Assembly: GCA_024275415.1 (NCBI GenBank)
Contig: JAJRZD010000063.1
Location: 1 to 45,034, forward strand
From: an archaeon
GTDB taxonomy: Archaea > Asgardarchaeota > Thorarchaeia > Thorarchaeales > Thorarchaeaceae
DNA: 45,034 nucleotides
Direction: 5' to 3'
Shown: positions 1-7,075 of the stretch, in pieces
How the letters are laid out: each line of letters starts with the position of its first letter
Numbering within the stretch: the first letter of the stretch is position 1
Program-made: the position numbers and the translations under genes
Notes under the pieces: generated by a model
Databases searched by the model: none
Told to the model about the DNA's origin: nothing
Seen by the model: the letters and a program-made list of their open reading frames with translations, nothing else

Positions 1-134
1 TGATCAAAATATACAAGATTCGCAATGTGAGGGCGTGCAGCCGGATCCCATGTCTTTGGGAGAGGGGGCACCTTACATGAGAAAGCACCCATGGCAGATT
101 TCAATAGGAAGTATGCACCCTCATCGACCTTCAT
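1..134 (-). CDS. Unrecognised protein, N-terminal part, cut by left window edge
   Basis: On the minus strand an ATG at 134 opens a frame that runs without a stop for 44 codons to the left edge, so the gene continues outside the window. A purine-rich site (GAGG, 143-146 in plus coordinates) sits 8 bases upstream of the ATG, and a TATA-like element lies about 70 bases upstream at 204-214. The visible peptide begins MKVDEGAYFLLKSAMG and then has a proline-rich stretch. I do not recognise the family. The combination of start, ribosome-binding site, promoter and unbroken frame supports a real gene, but the visible part is too short for a function call. Confidence 0.5.
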   Translation of the reverse strand, partial: MKVDEGAYFLLKSAMGAFSCKVPPLPKTWDPAARPHIANLVYFD

Positions 135-203
135 TACATTTACCTCACATTACAGCCTGCTGCCAGAAGCAGTTTGTGGTGGGTATTAGCCCATACAGTA
201 GAG

Positions 204-214
204 GATATATAAAG
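204..214 (-). promoter_or_regulatory. TATA-like promoter for the left-edge gene
   Basis: The plus-strand bases GATATATAAAG read TTTATATATC on the minus strand, a strong archaeal TATA-box match. Transcription would start near 180-185 and give a leader of about 45-50 bases before the ATG at 134. The element is nearly symmetric, so plus-strand use cannot be excluded, but no convincing plus-strand gene follows. The rest of 135-367 shows no gene that I can support. Confidence 0.45.
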
Positions 215-367
215 AAATGTCGCAGGGCGTTTCCTGCTTCATGTTAGCACATCTGACACACAGGTAGGCTTATCATCAGGGGATGTAGACAGCCAATAAT
301 CACAAAAGCATCATCTATTTCAATTCTCGCTGCATTATTCTTAACAATTGGTCAGTATAAGGCGTCA

Positions 368-1027
368 TCATAGAAGTGAGTCAATCTCATTTATCGACTG
401 CATGACATATTTCGCGCCGAGATCCTCCAAGACCTCAGCAGGAGTTTCACCACTGGCAACTCCCCAGAACTCGATGCCTGCACGATGAGCTGCAACACCA
501 TCAATCAGTGCATCTCCTACATAGACCACTTCTGAAGGATGCAAGCCAAGCAGTTCGGTGATATGTAGTAGCCCGTCAGGTTGCGGTTTGGGAGAAGGTG
601 ATTCATGTCGTGTTTGGATCTTCTCGAAATATCGGTCAAGTGGAATCCTTTCGAGAATGATATCCATTGCATGACGGCTGTTGTTTGTAAGAACCGCAGT
701 TCGGATCCCCTTTGACTTGATGTACTGCACGGTTTCTAAAGCGCCTTTGATGAGAGACACGTCTTTCGCAGATGACCGTTCATATGATGCCATCAGGACA
801 TCCAGCTCATCCTGCATAGACTTCCACTCGGCTTCGGAAGTCCCATTTGAGAGGAAGAACTCTTTTGCCTTCGCCGTAGAGGAAGATATTCCATCAGCAG
901 GCTCCAAGAGGTCGGGCGGTAGTCCCTTTTCTATATAGAACCGTTTTGCCTCAGACCGCATCGCTTCAAGTGGCAGAGTAAGTTTTATGATAGTCCCATC
1001 GAGGTCAAAAATCATGGCCTTTGGCAT
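368..1027 (-). CDS. HAD-superfamily phosphatase (phosphoglycolate phosphatase-like)
   Basis: This 219-residue protein is a haloacid dehalogenase-type hydrolase, probably a small-molecule phosphatase in the cytoplasm. Motif I is FDLDGT near the N-terminus, with the nucleophile and acid/base aspartates. Motif II is the LTNNS stretch. Motif III is the lysine in the SPKPQPDG segment. Motif IV is VYVGDALIDG. The helical region between motifs I and II is a C1 cap. The substrate cannot be read from sequence. I chose the ATG at 1027 because a GAGGTG site lies 11 bases upstream; GTG codons at 1036 and 1039 are alternatives. The alpha/beta hydrolase gene lies immediately upstream in the same direction, starting about 700 bases away at 1719 and ending 56 bases before this start. 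Confidence 0.85.
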   Translation of the reverse strand: MPKAMIFDLDGTIIKLTLPLEAMRSEAKRFYIEKGLPPDLLEPADGISSSTAKAKEFFLSNGTSEAEWKSMQDELDVLMASYERSSAKDVSLIKGALETVQYIKSKGIRTAVLTNNSRHAMDIILERIPLDRYFEKIQTRHESPSPKPQPDGLLHITELLGLHPSEVVYVGDALIDGVAAHRAGIEFWGVASGETPAEVLEDLGAKYVMQSINEIDSLL

Positions 1028-1083
1028 CGGTTGCACCACACCTCTTCACCACTCATTCAGTACTTAAGTATAGTCTTCGATAT

Positions 1084-1719
1084 TTATCCATCCCAAACAC
1101 TCCTGATGAAGTTTTCAATGTGATCAGCAACTGACAGTAGGGATGAAACAAAGAAATGATTCTCGTTCTCAATTTGGTATGTTTCAACGTGATCGCCGAT
1201 AAGATTGGACAGAGCATCCATATCGCTGAATGGCACAACAGTATCGGATAGTCCATGAACCAAGAGGACAGGAGGTCTGACCATTCCGAGAGATTCTACT
1301 GGGGTTCCTGTGTCTACTAACAAATCCAACGATGCACTCAACGTAATAATGAAGTCAAGTTTGATTCTGGTGGCTAATGCCAATGCGATAGAACCCCCAT
1401 AAGAATATCCGACAACACCAACTGACCGCACAGCCAGATTCTCATACAGGTATCTGGCAACCTGTATAGCATCATCAAGCGAGCCGGCGGGTTCTTTGTA
1501 AGTCTCTGTGGATGGCATCACTCCTCTGAAATTGAACCTGAGAGTCGAATATCCCATCTGATTAATCGTCTGTCCAACAGATGTAATTACTCGGTCATCC
1601 ATGGTGCCTCCGTAAAGAGGATGTGGATGGAGAAGGAGTACACATCTTTCCGGTGATGTGTCACCCTTATGGAAATGGGCCGGTAATGTAACGTCCTCGA
1701 TTGGAATACTAATCTTCAA
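1084..1719 (-). CDS. Alpha/beta hydrolase (COG2945-type)
   Basis: This 211-residue protein matches the short alpha/beta hydrolases that begin with an HPHPLYGGTMDD motif, which contributes to the oxyanion hole. The nucleophile elbow is GYSYGG, the acid is probably the aspartate in HGLSDTVVP, and the catalytic histidine is in ENENHFF near the C-terminus. All elements of the triad are therefore visible. The family includes esterases and acyl hydrolases; the substrate is unknown. The start is a TTG at 1719, lying 15 bases after the stop of the gene upstream (1735-2232), so the two are probably cotranscribed. No ATG exists near the N-terminus in this frame. It is cytoplasmic, with no signal peptide. 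Confidence 0.85.
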   Translation of the reverse strand: MKISIPIEDVTLPAHFHKGDTSPERCVLLLHPHPLYGGTMDDRVITSVGQTINQMGYSTLRFNFRGVMPSTETYKEPAGSLDDAIQVARYLYENLAVRSVGVVGYSYGGSIALALATRIKLDFIITLSASLDLLVDTGTPVESLGMVRPPVLLVHGLSDTVVPFSDMDALSNLIGDHVETYQIENENHFFVSSLLSVADHIENFIRSVWDG

Positions 1720-1734
1720 CGTTTGCCATCCCGT

Positions 1735-2232
1735 TTACTTGTCAGTGAGGACAATTGCTTTCTTGCATGCTTTTTCGAGTGTGGCAGGTCTTGGAACCTC
1801 CATCCGAGACCCCTGTGCTATGCCTGTAGCGACGGCACCAACATATGGCTGACAAACCGGTTCGCAATACAATCTACCAATCTCGAGGAATGATGCATGT
1901 TGAGGACAAAAGGGGTGATCGGTTTCCACATGGTTCTCAGAGACCCAGTTCGTTTCGATTTTGGTGCCCATTATGTTGCCAATGACTATCCATGCATCTA
2001 AAGCGTCTTTCAATGCAGAATCAAGTCCCAGTCGGTCTTTCAGGGCCTTGGCGTCTTCTTCACCTAATCGTCTGAAGACTTCAGCAACTGCATCAAGTCC
2101 ATCCTGTCCGAACCGTTCTTCCATAACAACTGCGGTCATGGTCATCAGGCGCATTAGATTGTTTCTTAGTTCTGTCACCTTGTTTCCAGCGGGAATGATG
2201 CCTTTTACAGCAGCGGTTCTCATAAGTCCCAT
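1735..2232 (-). CDS. Cys/His-rich protein resembling L-2-amino-thiazoline-4-carboxylate hydrolase family
   Basis: This 165-residue protein starts at an ATG (2232) with a GAGGA site 9-10 bases upstream. The first two thirds are mainly helical. The last third carries a cluster of cysteines and histidines (HPFCPQHASF, then YCEPVCQPY), which suggests a metal or cofactor site. This pattern resembles the L-2-amino-thiazoline-4-carboxylic acid hydrolase-like family, whose members often carry a CxxH and CxxxC cluster, but I recognise it only by motif. A four-cysteine metal sensor or redox protein is an alternative. It is the first gene of a likely minus-strand unit with the alpha/beta hydrolase downstream. 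No transmembrane segment is visible. Confidence 0.55.
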   Translation of the reverse strand: MGLMRTAAVKGIIPAGNKVTELRNNLMRLMTMTAVVMEERFGQDGLDAVAEVFRRLGEEDAKALKDRLGLDSALKDALDAWIVIGNIMGTKIETNWVSENHVETDHPFCPQHASFLEIGRLYCEPVCQPYVGAVATGIAQGSRMEVPRPATLEKACKKAIVLTDK

Positions 2233-2407
2233 TATGACATTCCTCTTATGTTTAGGAGCGTACTGTTACCTATTTAGTGTTCTTATGGACTTCCACAAAC
2301 GTACTGACGACTATCTTCTTTGATGTCCAATAGTTTGCTGAATATGCCAATAGAGAAAAGATGGAATGCATGAATGTTCGGGTGTTGTTTTGATTAGACA
2401 TGGAAAC

Positions 2408-2415
2408 CAATATAG
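2408..2415 (+). promoter_or_regulatory. TATA-like promoter of the isomerase gene
   Basis: CAATATAG lies about 26-33 bases ahead of the ATG at 2441, the spacing expected for a leaderless or very short-leader archaeal transcript. No clear ribosome-binding site precedes that ATG, which agrees with leaderless expression. Confidence 0.35.
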
Positions 2416-2440
2416 CCAACAATGAAAATGACCATCAGGG

Positions 2441-3466
2441 ATGAACCTATTGTTTGACGAGATTGATAAGGGTAGCATGAAAAGCATGGTCAAGGCATTC
2501 CCGTACATGCTGGGGGCTGTAGAACCGGATATGAAAGTCATCCAGTCCCTTCGTACATTGGACGGGAAATCTATTGCAGGAATTTGCATGGTAGGAATGG
2601 GGGGCTCAGCGATTGCTGGCACTCTATGTCGTGATCTCCTCTCAAGAACCTCACATATCCCATTAGTATGCATTCAGGACTATGACATCCCTCATTTTAT
2701 TGACAAAAATTGGCTGGTCATCGCTACGAGCTATTCAGGCAACACATAAGAAACCCTATCAGCAGCACAACAGGCACTTAGTCGTAGATGCAATATATTC
2801 GCTATTACATCAGGTGGGAAGATTAGTGCGATGATTGATGCTGGAAACACAGTAACGATGCCTTCGGGATTCCAACCTAGAGCGGCACTGCCACTCCTTT
2901 TCACTGTACTCCTACGTCTGCTAGAAACAGTTCTTGGTAGGGAACAGACAGACTTGAAAGCTATTGGAAAGGTGCTCATCGACCGTCAGAGTGCTTGGGG
3001 AGTCAAATACAAGGCTCCTCAGGAGCTGGCACATCGTCTTTACGGACGAATACCGTTGTTCATAGGTACTCGGTTCACGAGTGCCATTGCGTATAGGGCA
3101 AAATGTCAGGTGAACGAGAATGCAAAGTATGCAGCATTCCATTCAGTCTTGCCCGAGGCGAACCATAATGAAATTGAGAGCATCGCACATCTAGGTGGGA
3201 TGAAAGTACAACCTGTGTTCCTTCGGAGTATGACTGAATCTGATAACCTATCACGGCGAATCGATGCCACAACGACAATCTATGAGGAGGCGTTGGGCGA
3301 ATGCATTCATCTGAGGTTTGATGCATCATCAGAGATCGAGGAGATGCTCCAGATGACATACTATATCGACCTATTGTCATTAGAATTAGCCACCTTACAT
3401 AGTGCAGACCCTGTGCCTGTTGAGAGGATATTGAGGCTAAAGGATATCCTCTCAAAGGGCCGCTAA
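2441..3466 (+). pseudogene. Bifunctional phosphoglucose/phosphomannose isomerase, interrupted by one in-frame TAA
   Basis: The two parts, residues 1-102 and a following piece beginning just after the stop, lie in exactly the same frame. Reading through a TAA at 2747-2749 gives one 341-codon protein, the usual length for archaeal PGI/PMI (SIS-fold) enzymes that interconvert fructose-6-phosphate with glucose- or mannose-6-phosphate. The first SIS motif GMGGSAIAG and the phosphate-binding SYSGNT motif are intact. The next residues after the stop, ETLSAAQQAL, continue the family pattern, in which SYSGNT is normally followed by E-E-T. The TAA thus stands where a GAA glutamate codon is expected, a one-base change. 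The rest, including the conserved NHNE motif and the HLR segment, is undamaged. It is either a very young pseudogene, a sequencing error, or a readthrough gene. Confidence 0.85.
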
Positions 3467-3469
3467 TAG

Positions 3470-4018
3470 CTAGAAAGGAAGGCCTGACGGCGGAGTGTCC
3501 CAGCTGAAGGCGATTATTCGCACTGAAGTGCCGACTTGGTCAAAGACCTCGTAGAAGATAGTAAGTTGGACGCTTATCACCCACTCTTCGGAGTCATATG
3601 CATCGAAGAGAAGTTGCTTGTCAGCATCCTCTCGCAATGTTGCGCTTACAGAGAATGTTTGGTTGTAATCGGGATACAGGCTTCGCAAGTCACGAGGGAT
3701 GTCCCGTCTGAAATTCTCATAGTTGATTTTATCATTATTGATGTACACCACAGCGGTCAGATAGCTTATCTTCACATCACCGGGAGCTCCAGGTGGCGAA
3801 TAGATGTTGAAGTACAGACTAAGAGTGGGGTCTATGCTATGGTTTGTCGGATCGAGATTGGATACACGGATGTCATTCAGGCTCACTTCCAGATAACGAG
3901 CCATGGTATAGCTTCCGCTATAGTAGTAGGCACTGGACGCAAGTCCTATGCCGCTGATAATACCCAAAATCATAGTAATGATAATGATAATATTCTGAGG
4001 TTTTGTATCGGCAATCAT
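3470..4018 (-). CDS. Single-pass membrane protein with extracellular beta domain, function unknown
   Basis: This 182-residue protein has one hydrophobic segment at about residues 9-30, which could be an N-terminal anchor or signal peptide. The remainder is hydrophilic and rich in alternating beta-strand patterns, with segments such as SLYFNIYSPPG and AVVYINND. The pattern of paired strands around NP/SP turns resembles LEA14-type (water stress and hypersensitive response) domains, which occur on archaeal surfaces, but I cannot confirm this. It lies tail to tail with the isomerase gene, 3 bases apart, and downstream of the GxGD protease gene on the same strand, so it may be cotranscribed with that protease. 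Confidence 0.6.
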   Translation of the reverse strand: MIADTKPQNIIIIITMILGIISGIGLASSAYYYSGSYTMARYLEVSLNDIRVSNLDPTNHSIDPTLSLYFNIYSPPGAPGDVKISYLTAVVYINNDKINYENFRRDIPRDLRSLYPDYNQTFSVSATLREDADKQLLFDAYDSEEWVISVQLTIFYEVFDQVGTSVRIIAFSWDTPPSGLPF

Positions 4019-4083
4019 GTTCCGTCATCATTCTTCTGATAACGCATGAATATCTTAGTTGCGTTCAAGGCATGTTGCATGGA

Positions 4084-4953
4084 TCACATGATAAGGAGTG
4101 GGAGTATGGAGATATGGATTATCCAAGGCACCAATGCCAGTAATACCGGCACAGGAATGCTTGGTAGGATCTCATCCTTCCTTACAAGCACAATGCTGTT
4201 AATGACAATTCCTGTAACAGCCAGCATCATAGACATTGCCCATACAAATAGTGGGAAGAAAGCGAAGCCATGTGCAGACAGCAGGGAGAACGCGATATAA
4301 TCGCCAACACCTATAGTAGTATTCTCTGATTGTATCCGTGTATAGTCAAAAGGATCCTCGCCTATTCTTCCCGATAGCATGGCAGTTTCAGCAACTGGTG
4401 AATAGCGAGTGAGGAGAAAGTCCTCTACTGTCAAAGTGACCAGAAGCACGAACATAGTGGATGTGACCATTGTGACACCAAGGAAGATGCCAAAGATACT
4501 GCCATAGAATGCCACGAATAGATTCCTAAGAGAAGAGGGGAAAGCGTCCATCAGTATCATGGCAAGGGACAGCATGGCAACCCCTAGGGACACCATAGAG
4601 AGTAGCCCATGAAGGACGTTAGTAGTGCCTTTGAAAAGGATAAGAAGAAATGCCTCGCCCAGAAAGATGGACACGAAGTAAAGAATGGGTGATACCATGA
4701 ACGCGATCATCAATCTCTTGGCAACCTTTCCCCTACGCTTCATCAACGTAAAAAGGGAAAAAATCACAAGCGTGCCAATGGTGATTGAGAAAATGGATTG
4801 AAGCACAAGGTCAAGAAGAGTATAACTCCGTGTGCTCCCCACAAATTCACCTATGACTGAAGAATCTAGTATCAATGCTGCGAAACCAGACCCGAAAACG
4901 AGAGGTAGTGAAGAAAGAATAATCATTACAAGTTGATTCCGCGTGATGGTCAT
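4084..4953 (-). CDS. Presenilin/signal-peptide-peptidase-like intramembrane aspartyl protease (putative)
   Basis: This protein of about 289 residues is almost entirely hydrophobic, with roughly eight or nine membrane segments. Near the C-terminus is IGVGDY, the GxGD motif of the A22 family. An aspartate about 40 residues earlier, at the end of the preceding membrane segment (LTVEDFLL), fits the position of the second catalytic aspartate, although the usual YD is ED here. A further segment, ILPSIPVPVLLAL, sits where the family has its PAL motif. Archaeal members are close to this length. Such enzymes cleave transmembrane helices. Because two of the three motifs deviate, a catalytically altered relative is possible. 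The ATG at 4953 has GAGGAG unusually close to it; a TTG at 4962 is the alternative start. A TATA-like TTTTAATC lies near 4988-4995. Confidence 0.6.
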   Translation of the reverse strand: MTITRNQLVMIILSSLPLVFGSGFAALILDSSVIGEFVGSTRSYTLLDLVLQSIFSITIGTLVIFSLFTLMKRRGKVAKRLMIAFMVSPILYFVSIFLGEAFLLILFKGTTNVLHGLLSMVSLGVAMLSLAMILMDAFPSSLRNLFVAFYGSIFGIFLGVTMVTSTMFVLLVTLTVEDFLLTRYSPVAETAMLSGRIGEDPFDYTRIQSENTTIGVGDYIAFSLLSAHGFAFFPLFVWAMSMMLAVTGIVINSIVLVRKDEILPSIPVPVLLALVPWIIHISILPLLIM

Positions 4954-5021
4954 ACTCCTCAACTAGGGAAGTTATTCATTTTGCTGATTAAAAGCATAGA
5001 GTCTCACGCAAGAATAGACTA

Positions 5022-5054
5022 TGAAAAAGAAAAGGTTAGGGGACATGCGTCCCC
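5022..5054 (-). terminator. Hairpin terminator after the binding-protein gene
   Basis: On the minus strand GGGGAC and GTCCCC (5039-5044 and 5049-5054 in plus coordinates) form a perfect 6-bp stem with a 4-base loop. They are followed by a pyrimidine/T-rich run (5022-5035). It lies 12 bases beyond the stop of the gene ending at 5067. Confidence 0.7.
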
Positions 5055-5066
5055 TTTGTGCTTAAA

Positions 5067-6896
5067 CTATCTCTGTCGAAGCAGGACGTATCCACCAACG
5101 AGGATGACAACCGCTGCGCCCACTGCACCTGCAACTAGTGCAAGGGTAAGCTCGTTCAACAGTCCTCCATCGCCGCCTCCTGCATAGGCTTCGCGGTCAA
5201 GCCCGTAGAAGTAGTTCGGGTTGAATGTCAGCTCTACGAACTCACCAGCAACATAGTCAGACACGTTGAACGGACCAGATGTGACCATCGCCTCATTCGG
5301 TGGGTCTGGATTCCAAAGGTTCCAGTTGTCAAGACCGATGTCCTGGAATACGTGCTTTGGAATGACAGGCTTGTATGCGACAGTGTGTAGGTGCCAGAAC
5401 GACTCACTACCGAACTCGACAATCAATGTGAACGGTGTCGGCGCATAGGCCGCTGTCATCTCAGAGAGATCAGCACCATATGGATTGCCTGGCGCATCTC
5501 GGAAGTAGTTCAGCGAGAATGCGACATCCTCTGCCGTAAGCTGCGTCCCATCAGTCCATGTGGCATTCTGAATCAGGTTGAAGGTGAATCGCGTATATCC
5601 ATCAGGAACGGCAGGATTGTCGGCATGTGTTTCAGCAGTATAACTTTCTGCAAGCCACAATACATCGTTACCGTCCGCATCCTGAGTCATGAGACTGTCG
5701 TAGAGTTCACCCAACACATTCATCGTATAGGCAGAAGAGCTGACCATGAAGTTGAAGGTATCAATATCCAGCGGATTACTCCATCGGAAGGTGCCTCCGA
5801 ATGGGCCACCAAGTGAGCTCTTCAAATGAACCTTGTAGTTGGTCCACCAGCCAGGAACACCGTCACTGACATCGTTAATGAAGCCTTCGAACTTGTCGGT
5901 CCGGTAGGCGGAGAGCAGGATGTTCTCATAGCAGATAATCATTGGAGATTCGTATACCCAAATCCTCTGCATCTCAATAGCTGCCTCATAGACATCATCA
6001 TAGTCTGTTGAGTGAAGCAACTGGTCTCGCCAGGAGTCATAGGATGCATTGCGGAAGTTGGGGAAGTTCCAGTAGGGTTCATCTGCGTATTCTGACCAGA
6101 ACTCGTAAGCGAGCCAGTCAACATCGAAGTTGCTGAATGAGCTTCCAAGGAAGACGATATCATAGTCACCGTGGAAGTAGAGTCTGTTGAGATACTCGTA
6201 GAAGTCTGTTGGGACTGATTTTGCATCAACCCCCAGAGCATTGAGTGCCTCTGCGACTTTCTGTCCGACCTCAATGGCAATGTTTGAAGACTGTGCACAT
6301 TCGACAAGTACATCGAATGGGTCACCATTTGGTGCCTCTAGCCATCCGTCACCATCGCCATCAGCAAAGCCCGCATCCGCAAGCAATTGCTTCCCGAGGA
6401 TGACATTGGACTCGTAGTAAGTGTAGGGCAGCTGACCTTCAATTGAGAATGGGTTCACTTGAGGTACAACGCTGTCCTGTGGGACAGATAGTCCATCCCA
6501 GACGTCATCAGAGATTGCTTCCTTGTCAAGAGCAAAAGCGAGTGCTCTTCGGAAAGCTGTGATATTGAATGGATACTTTGCAGTGTTGATTGTGATGTAT
6601 CCATATCCGTTTCTCAGTACATTTGCGACATCGATATCCTCGGACTGCGTAAGCGTTTCGAGGAAGCTAGGATCGACCATATCACCGATAAGGTCAATCT
6701 CGTTGTCTTGTAGTGCGAGTACTTGCTGGTCGTCTTGGGTGATTACGTTGAAGACAAGTTTGTCAATATATGGTCCGTTCTTCAGTGTACCAGGCACAGT
6801 AGTCTGTGCTGAGATGAAGATCGGAGATACTGCCATCAACATAAAGGCCGCGACGAGTGACAAAGCAAGTGCTCTTTTTGCACGACTGCTAGCCAT
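5067..6896 (-). CDS. Peptide ABC transporter substrate-binding protein (family 5), circularly permuted
   Basis: This 609-residue protein binds peptide or another solute outside the cell for the adjacent Dpp/Opp-type permease. It has a signal peptide (about residues 1-31) and a C-terminal membrane segment (about 579-605) ending in LLRQR, a common archaeal anchoring mode. The order of the conserved blocks is unusual. The blocks normally found in the C-terminal half of family 5 (YIDKLVFNVI, ALQDNEIDL, AFRRALAFALDKEAI, LLADAGF, then the Y-rich tail) come first at about 43-365. The canonical N-terminal blocks (GGTFRWSNP, LGELYDSLM, WTDGTQLTAEDVAFS, SGPFNVSDY, FNPNYFYG) come last at about 367-565. 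I chose the ATG at 6896 over an earlier one at 6983 because it starts the signal peptide and has AAGGAG upstream. It has its own promoter and terminator. Confidence 0.9.
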   Translation of the reverse strand: MASSRAKRALALSLVAAFMLMAVSPIFISAQTTVPGTLKNGPYIDKLVFNVITQDDQQVLALQDNEIDLIGDMVDPSFLETLTQSEDIDVANVLRNGYGYITINTAKYPFNITAFRRALAFALDKEAISDDVWDGLSVPQDSVVPQVNPFSIEGQLPYTYYESNVILGKQLLADAGFADGDGDGWLEAPNGDPFDVLVECAQSSNIAIEVGQKVAEALNALGVDAKSVPTDFYEYLNRLYFHGDYDIVFLGSSFSNFDVDWLAYEFWSEYADEPYWNFPNFRNASYDSWRDQLLHSTDYDDVYEAAIEMQRIWVYESPMIICYENILLSAYRTDKFEGFINDVSDGVPGWWTNYKVHLKSSLGGPFGGTFRWSNPLDIDTFNFMVSSSAYTMNVLGELYDSLMTQDADGNDVLWLAESYTAETHADNPAVPDGYTRFTFNLIQNATWTDGTQLTAEDVAFSLNYFRDAPGNPYGADLSEMTAAYAPTPFTLIVEFGSESFWHLHTVAYKPVIPKHVFQDIGLDNWNLWNPDPPNEAMVTSGPFNVSDYVAGEFVELTFNPNYFYGLDREAYAGGGDGGLLNELTLALVAGAVGAAVVILVGGYVLLRQR

Positions 6897-6950
6897 TATT
6901 CTCTCTATCTCCTTTCCGAGTCGATTCGGATGAATATCGAGCGATACTAG

Positions 6951-6960
6951 ATAATAAAAG
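6951..6960 (-). promoter_or_regulatory. TATA-like promoter of the binding-protein gene
   Basis: The minus strand reads CTTTTATTAT about 55 bases upstream of the ATG at 6896. This predicts a start near 6925 and a short leader containing the ribosome-binding site. Confidence 0.45.
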
Positions 6961-7032
6961 CATTGCGTTGTCAGTGATGACATGAATCATACACCTAGCA
7001 GTCCATTATCTAATAGCAAAAATATAGTATCA

Positions 7033-7063
7033 AAAAAGGAGAAATAAGGCGAGAAACCTCGCC
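7033..7063 (-). terminator. Hairpin terminator after the first DppC-like gene
   Basis: On the minus strand GGCGAG-GTTT-CTCGCC (7048-7063) forms a perfect 6-bp stem. A T6 run at 7033-7038 follows a few bases downstream. It begins 13 bases after the permease stop. Confidence 0.7.
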
Positions 7064-7075
7064 AAATTCGTTTCA

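Noticed and set aside
35..247. A 70-codon plus-strand frame
   Set aside because: It overlaps the better supported minus-strand start, has no ribosome-binding site, and its composition is not protein-like.
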